NCBI GenBank assembly: GCA_029237915.1 | Contig: JAQWHD010000043.1 | Coordinates: 19,483-83,482 of the forward strand | Direction of reading: 5' to 3' | DNA length: 64,000 nt | Source: Thalassotalea sp. | GTDB taxonomy: Bacteria; Pseudomonadota; Gammaproteobacteria; Enterobacterales; Alteromonadaceae | In this document: piece after piece, positions 27,672 through 36,595 of the stretch | Layout: the number at the start of each line of letters is the position of its first letter | Position numbering within the stretch: position 1 is the first letter of the stretch | The notes under the pieces: model-generated | What the model saw: the letters and a program-made list of their open reading frames with translations, nothing else | Databases searched by the model: none | What the model was told of the DNA's origin: nothing | Translations under genes and position numbers: made by a program

Positions 27672-30543
27672 CTCTGATAAAAATACGTCTAATACGATTG
27701 ATAGCAATTTAATCAGCATTTACGTTGATGGCATTAAGTTGCAAGTTGATCGTACTGACAACTTACTCGCTGGCGTATTATCTAATAAGTTGAATCTACC
27801 TTATTTTTGCTGGCACCCTTCAATGGGCTCTGTTGGTGCTTGTCGCCAATGTGCGGTGACTGTGTTTGATGATGAAAGCCAAACTCGTGGTCGTATTGCT
27901 ATGGCGTGTATGACGCCAGTATCCGATGGCATGTATATAGGTTTAGGTGATCATTACTCTAGCGTTTTTAGAGAGCAGGTGATCAGCGCTATGATGACGA
28001 ATCACCCTCATGATTGCCCCGTTTGCGCCGAAGGCGGTGAATGTCATTTACAAGATATGACTGTGATGACAGGTCATAGTGTCCGTGAATATAAAGGTGA
28101 TAAACGCACTTTTGAAAATCAAGATTTAGGTCCATATATCGGCCACGAAATGAATCGCTGTATTACTTGTTATCGCTGCGTTAGATATTATAAAGACTAT
28201 GCTGGTGGCACTGATTTTGGCGTTTATGGCTCACGTAATAAAGTATATTTTGGCCGTCAACAAGATGGCGTGTTAGAAAGTGAATTTTCTGGTAATTTAG
28301 TCGAAGTTTGCCCTACAGGCGTATTCACCGATAAACCATTTTCAGCACATTATTCCAGAAAGTGGGACTTACAATCTGCACCTTCTATTTGTCAGGGCTG
28401 TTCTGTTGGCTGTAATATTAGTGTTGGTGAACGTTATGGCAGTGTGCGCCGTATCGTTAATCGTTATAACGACAGTATTAATGGTTATTTTCTTTGCGAC
28501 CGAGGTCGTTTTGGTTTTGGCTATGTTAACAACGCTGACAGGTTAACTGCCTGCAAAGGTGTTAATGTACAAAATGACAATCAACAAAATACCAATGTTA
28601 GCAATAAAGATATTCATATTTCTTTAGCTAAATACAAAGCAGAAAAATTTGTCGCCATAGGCTCACCTCGTGCTTCATTAGAAACCAACACCGCATTAAA
28701 ACAATTGTTAGGCAAAGAAAGTTTTTGCGCTGGGTTAACCGAAAAGCAAATGCAGATGTTGCTATTGAATCAGCAATTAGTTACACAACATTCTTGTGTT
28801 GATATCGATGAGATAGAGCAAGCGGATTGCGTTATTATTCTCGGCGAAGATGTTACCCAAACAGCGCCTCGTATCGCGCTGGCTTTAAGACAATCAGTAC
28901 GTAATGCCGGTTTAATCATTGCTGATAGACTACGTATTCCGCGCTGGCAAGATGAAGCGGTGCGCACCGCAGCAGGTAAAACACTTTCACCATTATTTAT
29001 TGCGCAAGTAAGTCAAAGTAAACTTGACGATGTTGCTAGCAATATTAGTTACTCTAGTGCCGATGATATAGCATTAATTGCTAAGGCTATCAGTGATAAG
29101 TTAACAACACCTGATGCGGAAATTAATTTTTTAAATACGCAACAAACCAACTTTGTCGAAAGCATCATTGAGGCATTGTCATATGCGAAAAAACCGTTAA
29201 TTGTTAGCGGGCATAGCTTGGCTAATGTACAAATACTGCAACAATGCTTAGCACTAGCTAACACCCATAAAGATAAATTCAATTTTGCTATTATGCCAGC
29301 GGCTGCAAGCAGCTTAGGGCTGGCAAGCTTAATTGATGAACATACCCTATCACTGGAACAAGTTATTGCTAGCTTAAAGGCTAATACTAGTGACAGTCTT
29401 ATTATTGCTGAAAATGAATTAGCTAATTTAAGCAAAGCCCAGCAACAACAACTACTGTGCGATGCACAAACTGTTATTGCTCTAGATCATAACCAAAGTA
29501 TTGTTAGTGAACACGCCGATGTTATTTTACCAGTAGCTACGTTTACAGAGTCGCAAGGTTTAGTCGTTAATTATACCGGCAATGTGCAGTGCTTTTATTC
29601 AGCATTAAATGGCAAACTGCCGATATTACCAAGTTGGCGTTATTTGCAAATGCTAGATGGTATCTTAGGCCAAGGTAATTTGGTAACTGCTGGCGATACA
29701 TTAAATGATTTTAGAGCATCTCTAGCGCAGTTAGAATTAAGCTTTCCTGATACTTCGGTATTTTTAGCAGAACAATTTTTACTTAAAACTGCCAGGCAAA
29801 CTCATCGTTCATCAGGTCGTACGGCGATGATGGCCAACCAATCTGTGCATGAAACTAAAGCCACAATAGATGTAAATTCTAATTTTAACTTTTCGATGGA
29901 AGGTGGTAAGCCAGGCAATAGTTCAGCAATGCCATTTACCTGGGCGCCAGGCTGGAACTCTAATCAGTCAATAAATAAGTACCAAGAACATGCTGGTGGT
30001 AAGTTAACTAAGGTGCAACCGGTTGTTCAGATCTTTGATCCTAATAAAGAGCAAACCTTGGATCTTGGAGCGTTTAACAATACTGCTGACAAAAATGATA
30101 ATAAACAACTCACTATTTATCCAGCAAAGCACATTTTTGCTAATGATTATTTAGGTTTAAAAACCAGTGAGTTTAAACTTACCGCGTTAATTCCTTTTAT
30201 TGAATTTACTCCTGAGGATGCTGATAAATATCAACTAACACAGGCATCCCATGCACAGATTGTTATAGATGATAATGAATATATCACTCAGGTTAAGGTT
30301 AATAGCGAGCACGCTAAAAATTGCGCCACCTTGTTTTTAAATGAACAAGTTACGCAACAATTTGAATATTTATCGATAAATATAAAGCCAGCAACAGCTG
30401 CACAAGCTACGGAGTTTGAACAGCAATTACACCAGCAAGTTGCAAGCATTAATCAGGATAAAGAGCTGCAATTACAGCGCTTAAAACAGCAAGACCAATT
30501 TATTCCTATTCGCTTAATCGCTGGAGGATTAGATGATGGCTGA
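27664..30543 (+). CDS. nuoG: NADH-quinone oxidoreductase subunit G
   Basis: NuoG (959 residues from this ATG) is the large iron-sulfur subunit of the peripheral arm. It shows the N1b [2Fe-2S] ligands (FCWHPSMGSVGACRQCAV), the N5 motif HPHDCPVCAEGGEC and N4 ligands (CITCYRCVRYY, VCPTGVF). The optional N7 cluster motif C-x2-C-x3-C-x27-C is also complete (CQGCSVGC, then GYFLC). The C-terminal two thirds are the molybdopterin-oxidoreductase-like domain without cofactor. The ATG overlaps the nuoF stop by eight bases; an upstream in-frame start is less likely. Confidence 0.97.
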   Translation: MSSSDKNTSNTIDSNLISIYVDGIKLQVDRTDNLLAGVLSNKLNLPYFCWHPSMGSVGACRQCAVTVFDDESQTRGRIAMACMTPVSDGMYIGLGDHYSSVFREQVISAMMTNHPHDCPVCAEGGECHLQDMTVMTGHSVREYKGDKRTFENQDLGPYIGHEMNRCITCYRCVRYYKDYAGGTDFGVYGSRNKVYFGRQQDGVLESEFSGNLVEVCPTGVFTDKPFSAHYSRKWDLQSAPSICQGCSVGCNISVGERYGSVRRIVNRYNDSINGYFLCDRGRFGFGYVNNADRLTACKGVNVQNDNQQNTNVSNKDIHISLAKYKAEKFVAIGSPRASLETNTALKQLLGKESFCAGLTEKQMQMLLLNQQLVTQHSCVDIDEIEQADCVIILGEDVTQTAPRIALALRQSVRNAGLIIADRLRIPRWQDEAVRTAAGKTLSPLFIAQVSQSKLDDVASNISYSSADDIALIAKAISDKLTTPDAEINFLNTQQTNFVESIIEALSYAKKPLIVSGHSLANVQILQQCLALANTHKDKFNFAIMPAAASSLGLASLIDEHTLSLEQVIASLKANTSDSLIIAENELANLSKAQQQQLLCDAQTVIALDHNQSIVSEHADVILPVATFTESQGLVVNYTGNVQCFYSALNGKLPILPSWRYLQMLDGILGQGNLVTAGDTLNDFRASLAQLELSFPDTSVFLAEQFLLKTARQTHRSSGRTAMMANQSVHETKATIDVNSNFNFSMEGGKPGNSSAMPFTWAPGWNSNQSINKYQEHAGGKLTKVQPVVQIFDPNKEQTLDLGAFNNTADKNDNKQLTIYPAKHIFANDYLGLKTSEFKLTALIPFIEFTPEDADKYQLTQASHAQIVIDDNEYITQVKVNSEHAKNCATLFLNEQVTQQFEYLSINIKPATAAQATEFEQQLHQQVASINQDKELQLQRLKQQDQFIPIRLIAGGLDDG

Positions 30544-31576
30544 TTTAATGCCTGTTGACTTTATAAATACACAAACGTTATTTAAGTTAATCGAAATTGC
30601 GGTGATCTTAGGTTTGTTGATCCCAATCGCTGCGATGTTAGTGTGGGTAGAGCGTCGAATGATCGGTATATGGCAAGACCGACATGGGCCAAATCGTGTT
30701 GGCCCCGGTGGTATTTTACAATCACTTGCCGATTTATTAAAAATATTAGGTAAGGATGAATTTACGCCTAAATTTGCTGATAGATTTACCTTTATTGCCG
30801 CACCTATTATTGCTGCCGTAACCGTATTAATGAGTTTTGCGGTGATTCCTTTTTCTGACACCATTGGCGTCTCTAATTTAAATATTGGGGTTTTATTCTT
30901 TTTGGCAATGACATCCCTCGCTGTCTACGGTGTTGTACTTGCCGGTTGGGCATCTAAAAATAAGTATGCCTTGTTAGGGAGTATGCGCGCCGCCGCTCAA
31001 ACCATAAGTTATGAAGTGTTTATGGGGTTGTCACTAATGGGGGTTGTGCTTCTAACTGGCAGTTTTAACTTGCGAGATATCGTCCTTGCTCAGCAAGATG
31101 GTTGGTTTATATCCACTCAAATTATCGGTTTTATTGTATTTTTAATTGCCGGTATTGCCGAAAGTCATCGCTTGCCGTTTGATTTACCTGAAGCTGAAAC
31201 TGAACTTACCGCGGGGTTTCATACTGAATACTCAGGCTTAAAGTTTGCACTATTTTTCTTAGGCGAATATCTAGGGGTAACATTAATCTCTGCAATGTCA
31301 GTAACGTTATTCTTTGGCGGTTATTTAGCGCCGAGTTTCTTACCTGCAAATATTGCCAATATGATCCCTGCATTAGTGTGGTTTATCGGCAAAGTATTTA
31401 TTTTGATCATGTTCTTTATTTTATTGCGAACCTCACTGCCGCGCCCAAGGTTTGATCAACTACTCGCTTTTGGCTGGAAAGTAATGCTACCACTAGCCCT
31501 GTTTAATTTATTGCTTACTGCGGTTCTTAGGCTTACTGGAGTTATATCTGGCGCAGGAGATATTAATCATGGTTAG
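30533..31576 (+). CDS. nuoH: NADH-quinone oxidoreductase subunit H
   Basis: NuoH is the membrane subunit that joins the peripheral arm and forms part of the quinone tunnel. The 347 residues hold about eight helices and the conserved cytoplasmic loops GIWQDRHGPNRVGPGGILQS and AESHRLPFDLPEAETELTAG. GGAGG at 30522-30526 serves the start, and the gene overlaps nuoG by 11 bases. The last 13 residues ([12 protein letters not shown]) lie within a duplicated segment (see 31548-31662). Confidence 0.98.
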   Translation: MMADLMPVDFINTQTLFKLIEIAVILGLLIPIAAMLVWVERRMIGIWQDRHGPNRVGPGGILQSLADLLKILGKDEFTPKFADRFTFIAAPIIAAVTVLMSFAVIPFSDTIGVSNLNIGVLFFLAMTSLAVYGVVLAGWASKNKYALLGSMRAAAQTISYEVFMGLSLMGVVLLTGSFNLRDIVLAQQDGWFISTQIIGFIVFLIAGIAESHRLPFDLPEAETELTAGFHTEYSGLKFALFFLGEYLGVTLISAMSVTLFFGGYLAPSFLPANIANMIPALVWFIGKVFILIMFFILLRTSLPRPRFDQLLAFGWKVMLPLALFNLLLTAVLRLTGVISGAGDINHG

Positions 31577-31662
31577 ATCATTTAATTTATTAGTTATCAC
31601 TGAGCTTAGATTAACTGGGTATATGTACTCTGGCGCAGGAGATATTCATGGTTAGATTATTC
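31548..31662 (+). repeat. Diverged tandem duplication of the nuoH-nuoI junction
   Basis: TCTGGCGCAGGAGATATT is followed by AATCATGGTTAGAT in the first copy and CATGGTTAGAT in the second, about 80 bases later. The similarity continues upstream (CTTAGGCTTACTGGA in copy one against CTTAGATTAACTGGG in copy two). Each copy carries a ribosome site (GCAGGAG) and the start/stop overlap ATGGTTAG. Confidence 0.85.
31569..31655 (+). CDS. 28-codon micro-ORF between nuoH and nuoI, from the junction duplication
   Basis: The first ATGGTTAG overlap starts a 28-residue frame that ends at TAG 31653-31655, again within ATGGTTAG. Its C-terminus ([16 protein letters not shown]) imitates the nuoH C-terminus ([16 protein letters not shown]). 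It has its own ribosome site (GGAG) and so would be translated between nuoH and nuoI. It may be only a coupling relay or relic. No family is known to me. Confidence 0.45.
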   Translation: MVRSFNLLVITELRLTGYMYSGAGDIHG

Positions 31663-32175
31663 TTTACCCAATTTAGAACCATGTGGATGGTGCTAAAGCA
31701 CACATTTACTAAAGCCGATACGGTGCAATATCCCGAGCAAAAACCGTATTTAGCGCCGCGTTATCGAGGCCGTATTGTATTAACGAGAGATCCCGATGGC
31801 AGTGAGCGCTGCGTTGCTTGTAACTTATGCGCGGTTGCTTGTCCTGTAGATTGTATCTCGTTGCAGCAAACTATCGATGCTGACGGACGCAAGCGAGCTG
31901 AGTTTTTCCGTATTAACTTTTCTCGTTGTATTTTATGTGGTTTTTGTGAAGAAGCTTGTCCGACATATGCCATTCAATTAACACCCGATGTCGAGCTTGC
32001 TGAATACGATAGACAAAATTTGGTTTATGAAAAAGAAAACTTACTGATAAATGGCCCTGGAAAATACCCTGATTACAACTTTTATCAACAATCTGGAGTT
32101 AAAACCAGCGTTAAAAATAAAGGCCAAGGGCAGCATGAAAAAGCACCCGTTAATGTAAAAGATCTTATGCCGTAG
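31648..32175 (+). CDS. nuoI: NADH-quinone oxidoreductase subunit I
   Basis: NuoI holds [4Fe-4S] clusters N6a and N6b. The 175 residues include two ferredoxin motifs, [20 protein letters not shown] and [20 protein letters not shown], after an N-terminal membrane-associated helix. The ATG is the second of two duplicated start sites. The C-terminal tail is Lys/Gln-rich and variable. A 203-base gap with four REP-like hairpins separates it from nuoJ, the largest gap in the operon. Confidence 0.98.
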   Translation: MVRLFFTQFRTMWMVLKHTFTKADTVQYPEQKPYLAPRYRGRIVLTRDPDGSERCVACNLCAVACPVDCISLQQTIDADGRKRAEFFRINFSRCILCGFCEEACPTYAIQLTPDVELAEYDRQNLVYEKENLLINGPGKYPDYNFYQQSGVKTSVKNKGQGQHEKAPVNVKDLMP

Positions 32176-32213
32176 CGTCTTAATGAAAAAACAACGTCAT
32201 TGAGAAGGCATAA

Positions 32214-32353
32214 CGTCATCCTGAATTTAGTTCAGGATCTTAGAAAGTAACGTCATCCTGAATTTAGTTCAGGATCTTAAAAAGGTAACTTCATCCTGAA
32301 TTGAGTTCAGGATCTTAGAAAGTATCGTCATCCTGAATTGAGTTCAGGATCTT
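32214..32353 (+). repeat. Four tandem REP-like hairpin elements inside the nuo operon
   Basis: Copies start at 32214, 32251, 32289 and 32326 with a 37-38 base period. Each is 28 bases of the form CGTCATCCTGAATTTAGTTC plus AGGATCTT, with TTGAG replacing TTTAG in copies three and four. Each holds the stem ATCCTGAA/TTCAGGAT. Short spacers of nine or ten bases (AGAAAGTA-like) join them. Confidence 0.93.
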
Positions 32354-32378
32354 AAAATAAAGAACGGAAGGGAATGTA

Positions 32379-32906
32379 ATGAGTGTAGAAGTACCATTTT
32401 ACTTTGCAGCAGCAATTGCCATTATCGCCAGTTTACGAGTAGTAACTGGCAGTAATGCTATTCATGCATTGTTATATTTAGTGGTTTCCTTACTTGCCGT
32501 AGCCGTATGTTTTTATTTTATTGGCGCGCCATTTGCCGCTGGGCTTGAAGTGATTGTTTATGCAGGCGCTATCTTAGTGTTATTTGTGTTTGCAGTAATG
32601 ATGTTTGACTTACAAGGCGAAGATGAAGCAAAACATTTTGGTAGAGCCGGCAATGAAGGGTGGTTTTCTGCGTGGTTCGGGCCAAGTGTATTGGCGTTAT
32701 TATTATTAGTTGAGCTCGTTTATATCATTGTTGTTAGTGACTCTGAGCAGCTACTTGCATCCAATGTAATTGAAGCCAAACAAGTTGGCATATTACTTTA
32801 TGGTCCTTACCTACTTGCGGTTGAAATAGCTTCATTTTTATTACTCGCAGGCCTAGTTGCCGGCTATCACTTCGCCAAACCTGATGTGCAGGGAGGAAGA
32901 CCATGA
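32379..32906 (+). CDS. nuoJ: NADH-quinone oxidoreductase subunit J
   Basis: NuoJ is a membrane subunit with about five helices. The 175 residues begin [20 protein letters not shown] and contain the conserved [15 protein letters not shown] and [20 protein letters not shown] (the pi-bulge helix region). A GGAAGGG ribosome site precedes the ATG. Its stop overlaps the nuoK start as ATGA. Confidence 0.97.
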   Translation: MSVEVPFYFAAAIAIIASLRVVTGSNAIHALLYLVVSLLAVAVCFYFIGAPFAAGLEVIVYAGAILVLFVFAVMMFDLQGEDEAKHFGRAGNEGWFSAWFGPSVLALLLLVELVYIIVVSDSEQLLASNVIEAKQVGILLYGPYLLAVEIASFLLLAGLVAGYHFAKPDVQGGRP

Positions 32907-33211
32907 TGCAAATACCTTTAACGCATATATTTATCCTCGCCTGTATTCTTTTTGTTATTGGTTTTGTTGGCGTGGTTGCCCGTCGTAATACTTTATTTAT
33001 GTTGATGAGTTTAGAGGTCATGCTTAATGCTGTTGGCTTAGCATTTATTAGTGCCGGAAGTGCATGGGGGGAGGCTGATGGCCAAGTAATGTTTATTTTG
33101 ATCTTAACCTTAGCAGCAGCTGAAGTTGCTGTTGGTTTAGCCTTACTGATCCGCTTACAGCAACAGCGCCAATGCTTAGATATAGACGCGTTAAATGAGC
33201 TGAGGGAATAA
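32903..33211 (+). CDS. nuoK: NADH-quinone oxidoreductase subunit K
   Basis: NuoK (102 residues, three helices) is related to MrpC of Na+/H+ antiporters. Two conserved membrane glutamates are visible, in [15 protein letters not shown] and [14 protein letters not shown]. The ATGATG start allows either codon; the first overlaps the nuoJ stop. nuoL begins two bases after its stop. Confidence 0.97.
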   Translation: MMQIPLTHIFILACILFVIGFVGVVARRNTLFMLMSLEVMLNAVGLAFISAGSAWGEADGQVMFILILTLAAAEVAVGLALLIRLQQQRQCLDIDALNELRE

Positions 33212-33212
33212 C

Positions 33213-35075
33213 ATGCAGGTTTTAGCTTATTTACCTTTTTATCCTTTAATTAGTTTTCTACTACTCATTTTACTTAGTAAGCGATTAACTTGGCTGCAAG
33301 CTAGCATTATTTCTGTTGGCTCAGTTGCACTAAGTGCATTATCGGCAGGCTACTTAATACATACCTTTATGTTAACCCCTGAAAGTATCGTTGAGGCGCA
33401 TTTATGGCAATGGTTTAAATTAGGTGATAGCGATGTTAATTTTGCACTGCGCTTAGATAGTCTGTCCGCTGTGATGATAAGTGTGGTTAGTGGTGTTGGC
33501 TTTTTAATTCACGCGTTTGCGGCTGCCTACATGAAAGATGATGAAAATTTCAGTCGATTTATGTCCTACATGAACCTGTTTATCACCGCCATGTTATTAC
33601 TCGTCCTAGCTGATAATTTAGTTCTGCTGTATTTAGGCTGGGAAGGGGTTGGTTTATGCAGCTTTCTACTCATAGGTTTTTGGTACCAAAAACCTGAAAA
33701 TGCGATGGCCGCTAAAAAAGCGTTTATTGTTACCAGAGTCGGCGATACGTTTTTAGCCATAGGTTTATTTTTACTGTTTCGAGAAGTAGGGAGCTTAACC
33801 ATAACTGATATTATGTCTAATCCAGATCTATCGACATTGGCAAATAATGATATGGCATTTTGGATTTGCTTATTATTTGTCGGCGGCGCGGTTGGTAAAT
33901 CGGCCCAGTTACCACTACAAACTTGGTTACCTGATGCAATGGCTGGGCCTACTCCGGTGAGCGCGTTAATTCATGCAGCAACTATGGTTACCGCTGGTGT
34001 TTATTTAATTGCGCGGATGAATAATTTGTTTTTATTAACACCGCAAGTCATGACGATAGTTGCAACTATTGGTGCGTTAACTTTATTACTTGCCGGTATT
34101 GCGGCGCTTGCGCAAAGTGATATCAAGCGAGTATTGGCATACTCTACTATGAGTCAAATTGGCTACATGATGTTAGCGCTTGGCGCAGGTGCATTTAGCG
34201 CTGGGGTGATGCATTTAATGACTCACGCATTTTTTAAAGCGTTATTATTTTTAACTGCTGGCGCCATAATACTCGCTCTGCATCATCAGCAAAATATGTT
34301 CAAAATGGGCGGTTTAATTAAGAAGTTGCCAATGATAAGTAGCTTGTTTTTTATTGGTGTGGCGGCTCTTATTGCGTTACCGGGAACCTCTGGATTTGTT
34401 TCTAAGGAAGCAATTATCGCCGAACTCTACTCATCAAGTACTGCCGGGCCAATGTTTTGGTGGGCAGCTATTATAGGTGCATTAATTACCAGTATTTATA
34501 GCTTAAGAATGATTTTTCTTACTTTCTTTGGTCAATACCGAGGTACAGCAAGCATTGAAAAACCAAACAGTTACTTATTAATAATGCCGCTATTTTTATT
34601 AGCTGTATTAGCGCTGGTAGGTGGCTTGATAGCTTTAGATTTGAGTGCTTTATTTATCAGTGAGGATATTGACAAATCTGCTGAACCGAACTGGTTACAT
34701 ACAGTTGCCATAGCTACACCGTTTGTTGGTATTGTGATTGCCTACCTCTTTTATTTTCCACATTCAGGTAAAAACTCTGCAAACAATATTACTGAAAACC
34801 ACTCTAAGTTGACTTTATTTATGCAGAATGGCCTTGGCTTTAATGGACTATATTCATGGCTGTTAGTAAAACCTTTTGTCTTTATCAGTAAGGTAAATAA
34901 AAACGATGTAATTGATCAATTTATTAAGGCAATTAGTTGGAACGTAGTTGCTTGGCATGAAGTATTAAAAGCAACTCAAAGCGCTAATCTAAGGTGGTAC
35001 TTGGCCATGCTTGGTTTAGGTGTGATTATATTACTCGCCGTATTATTAGGACAAATGCCAGGAGAATTAGCATGA
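33213..35075 (+). CDS. nuoL: NADH-quinone oxidoreductase subunit L
   Basis: NuoL is the distal antiporter-like proton-pumping subunit with the long lateral helix. The 620 residues hold about 16 membrane helices. LYLGWEGVGLCSFLLIGFWY has the conserved Glu, and PLQTWLPDAMAGPTPVSALI and HAATMVTAGVYLIARMN are hallmark segments. Lys and His residues of the pump channel appear in TMSQIGYMMLALG and HLMTHAFFKALLFLTAG. It ends in an ATGA overlap with nuoM. Confidence 0.98.
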   Translation: MQVLAYLPFYPLISFLLLILLSKRLTWLQASIISVGSVALSALSAGYLIHTFMLTPESIVEAHLWQWFKLGDSDVNFALRLDSLSAVMISVVSGVGFLIHAFAAAYMKDDENFSRFMSYMNLFITAMLLLVLADNLVLLYLGWEGVGLCSFLLIGFWYQKPENAMAAKKAFIVTRVGDTFLAIGLFLLFREVGSLTITDIMSNPDLSTLANNDMAFWICLLFVGGAVGKSAQLPLQTWLPDAMAGPTPVSALIHAATMVTAGVYLIARMNNLFLLTPQVMTIVATIGALTLLLAGIAALAQSDIKRVLAYSTMSQIGYMMLALGAGAFSAGVMHLMTHAFFKALLFLTAGAIILALHHQQNMFKMGGLIKKLPMISSLFFIGVAALIALPGTSGFVSKEAIIAELYSSSTAGPMFWWAAIIGALITSIYSLRMIFLTFFGQYRGTASIEKPNSYLLIMPLFLLAVLALVGGLIALDLSALFISEDIDKSAEPNWLHTVAIATPFVGIVIAYLFYFPHSGKNSANNITENHSKLTLFMQNGLGFNGLYSWLLVKPFVFISKVNKNDVIDQFIKAISWNVVAWHEVLKATQSANLRWYLAMLGLGVIILLAVLLGQMPGELA

Positions 35076-36595
35076 TCTTAACGCAAATAATCCTAGTGCT
35101 TTTTATTGGTGGTTTTCTTGCCTGGCGCATTGAATTACAACGGCCGCAAAGTGCTAGGTGGATCAGCCTTATCGCCATAGTATTTAGCTTTGTATTATTA
35201 ATATCATTTGCGAATGATAATCACGAAATATTTTATCAGTATGTACAAATAAGCCAGCTCCCTTGGATCACTAAATTTGGCATTCATTACGCCATGGGGA
35301 TTGACAGCTTAAGCTTTATTCTAATTGCTTTAACTTTATTTTTAGGTTTAGTTTGTGTGCTCGTTTCTTGGCAAGAGATCACAGAAAATATCGGATTTTA
35401 TTACTTTAACTTAATGGCCAGTATTGCCGGTATTGTTGGTGTTTTTTGCGCGACAGACTTATTTTTATTCTTCTTCTTCTGGGAAGTCATGCTATTACCT
35501 ATGACGGCTCTTATTGCTATTTGGGGACATGAACATAGGCATTATGCGGCGATAAAGTTTTTTATTTTTACCCAAGTAAGCAGTTTATTAATGCTGTTTG
35601 CAATTATCGCGTTAGCGCTGATAAACCTACAGCATACAGGCGTGTGGAGCTTTGATTATTTTGTTCTGCAAAAGCTCTCCATTGATAGTCAAACTGAATA
35701 TTATCTAATGCTTGGTTTCTTTATTGCTTTTGCGGTTAAGTTGCCATCGTTCCCATTTCATACTTGGTTGCCAGATGCTCATACTCAAGCTCCAACAGCG
35801 GGTAGCGTACTACTTGCCGGGGTGTTATTAAAAACTGGGGCTTATGGTCTTATTCGCTTTGTTTTAGGATTATTTCCTGAAGCGAGTTTAGAGTTTGCCA
35901 ATATCGCGGTTTGGCTTGCTGTAATTAGCATTTTATATGGCGCAAAGTTAGCGTTTGCACAAACAGATTTTAAACGCTTAGTTGCTTATAGCTCTATTTC
36001 ACATATGGGCTTTGTAATGCTGGCGTTATTTTCCTTTGAACAAGTCGCTTACCACGGCGCGTTATTAGTCATAGTGGCTCATGGTTTAAGCAGCGCAGCT
36101 CTCTTTACTATGGCAGGTATGATGTACTCACGTTTACATTCACGAGATCTTTCTACCATGGGGGGATTATTTAGTAGTGCGCCTAGAATGGGGGGGATGT
36201 TATTAGCTTTTGTTGCTGCGGCGTTTGGATTGCCAGGATTAGTAAATTTTGTTGGTGAATTTTTAAGTTTAACAGGCGCATTTAAAGTGTATCCATTGCA
36301 GGTGATCCTTGCTGCGATAGGCTTAATTGGTTCAGCAATTTATGGTATGTACTTATTTCAACAAAGTTTTCAAGGTAAAGTGCAACATCAGATCATTGAT
36401 TTAGATACGCGAGAGCTATTTATTTGTAGCAGTTTATTGCTGTTATTATTGTTATTCGGCTTATTTCCAGAGTTAATTCTTAATCATTTTCAAGAATATA
36501 GTATGAGCTATGATTTAATAAGTAATGATGTAATAAGTCATGATTTACTGAATTCACTTTCAACAAGTCAAACTTATGTGGAGTTACTGTCATGA
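35072..36595 (+). CDS. nuoM: NADH-quinone oxidoreductase subunit M
   Basis: NuoM is an antiporter-like pump subunit. The start MILTQIILVLFIGGFLAWRI gives 507 residues, close to E. coli NuoM, and overlaps the nuoL stop as ATGA. Conserved parts include FFFFWEVMLLPMTALIAIWG (Glu), PSFPFHTWLPDAHTQAPTAG and SSISHMGFVMLALFSF. The last 30 residues are low in similarity and built partly from a 15-bp tandem repeat (36506-36550). It overlaps nuoN as ATGA. Confidence 0.98.
   Translation: MILTQIILVLFIGGFLAWRIELQRPQSARWISLIAIVFSFVLLISFANDNHEIFYQYVQISQLPWITKFGIHYAMGIDSLSFILIALTLFLGLVCVLVSWQEITENIGFYYFNLMASIAGIVGVFCATDLFLFFFFWEVMLLPMTALIAIWGHEHRHYAAIKFFIFTQVSSLLMLFAIIALALINLQHTGVWSFDYFVLQKLSIDSQTEYYLMLGFFIAFAVKLPSFPFHTWLPDAHTQAPTAGSVLLAGVLLKTGAYGLIRFVLGLFPEASLEFANIAVWLAVISILYGAKLAFAQTDFKRLVAYSSISHMGFVMLALFSFEQVAYHGALLVIVAHGLSSAALFTMAGMMYSRLHSRDLSTMGGLFSSAPRMGGMLLAFVAAAFGLPGLVNFVGEFLSLTGAFKVYPLQVILAAIGLIGSAIYGMYLFQQSFQGKVQHQIIDLDTRELFICSSLLLLLLLFGLFPELILNHFQEYSMSYDLISNDVISHDLLNSLSTSQTYVELLS
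36506..36550 (+). repeat. Three 15-bp imperfect repeats in the 3' end of nuoM
   Basis: AGCTATGATTTAATA, AGTAATGATGTAATA and AGTCATGATTTACTG follow each other and encode SYDLI, SNDVI and SHDLL. The repeats lie in the variable tail after the last membrane helix. Confidence 0.75.

Noticed and set aside
32214..32353. Repeats between nuoI and nuoJ as a CRISPR array
   Set aside because: Spacers are only nine or ten bases and nearly identical, and there are no cas genes; these are REP-like hairpins.
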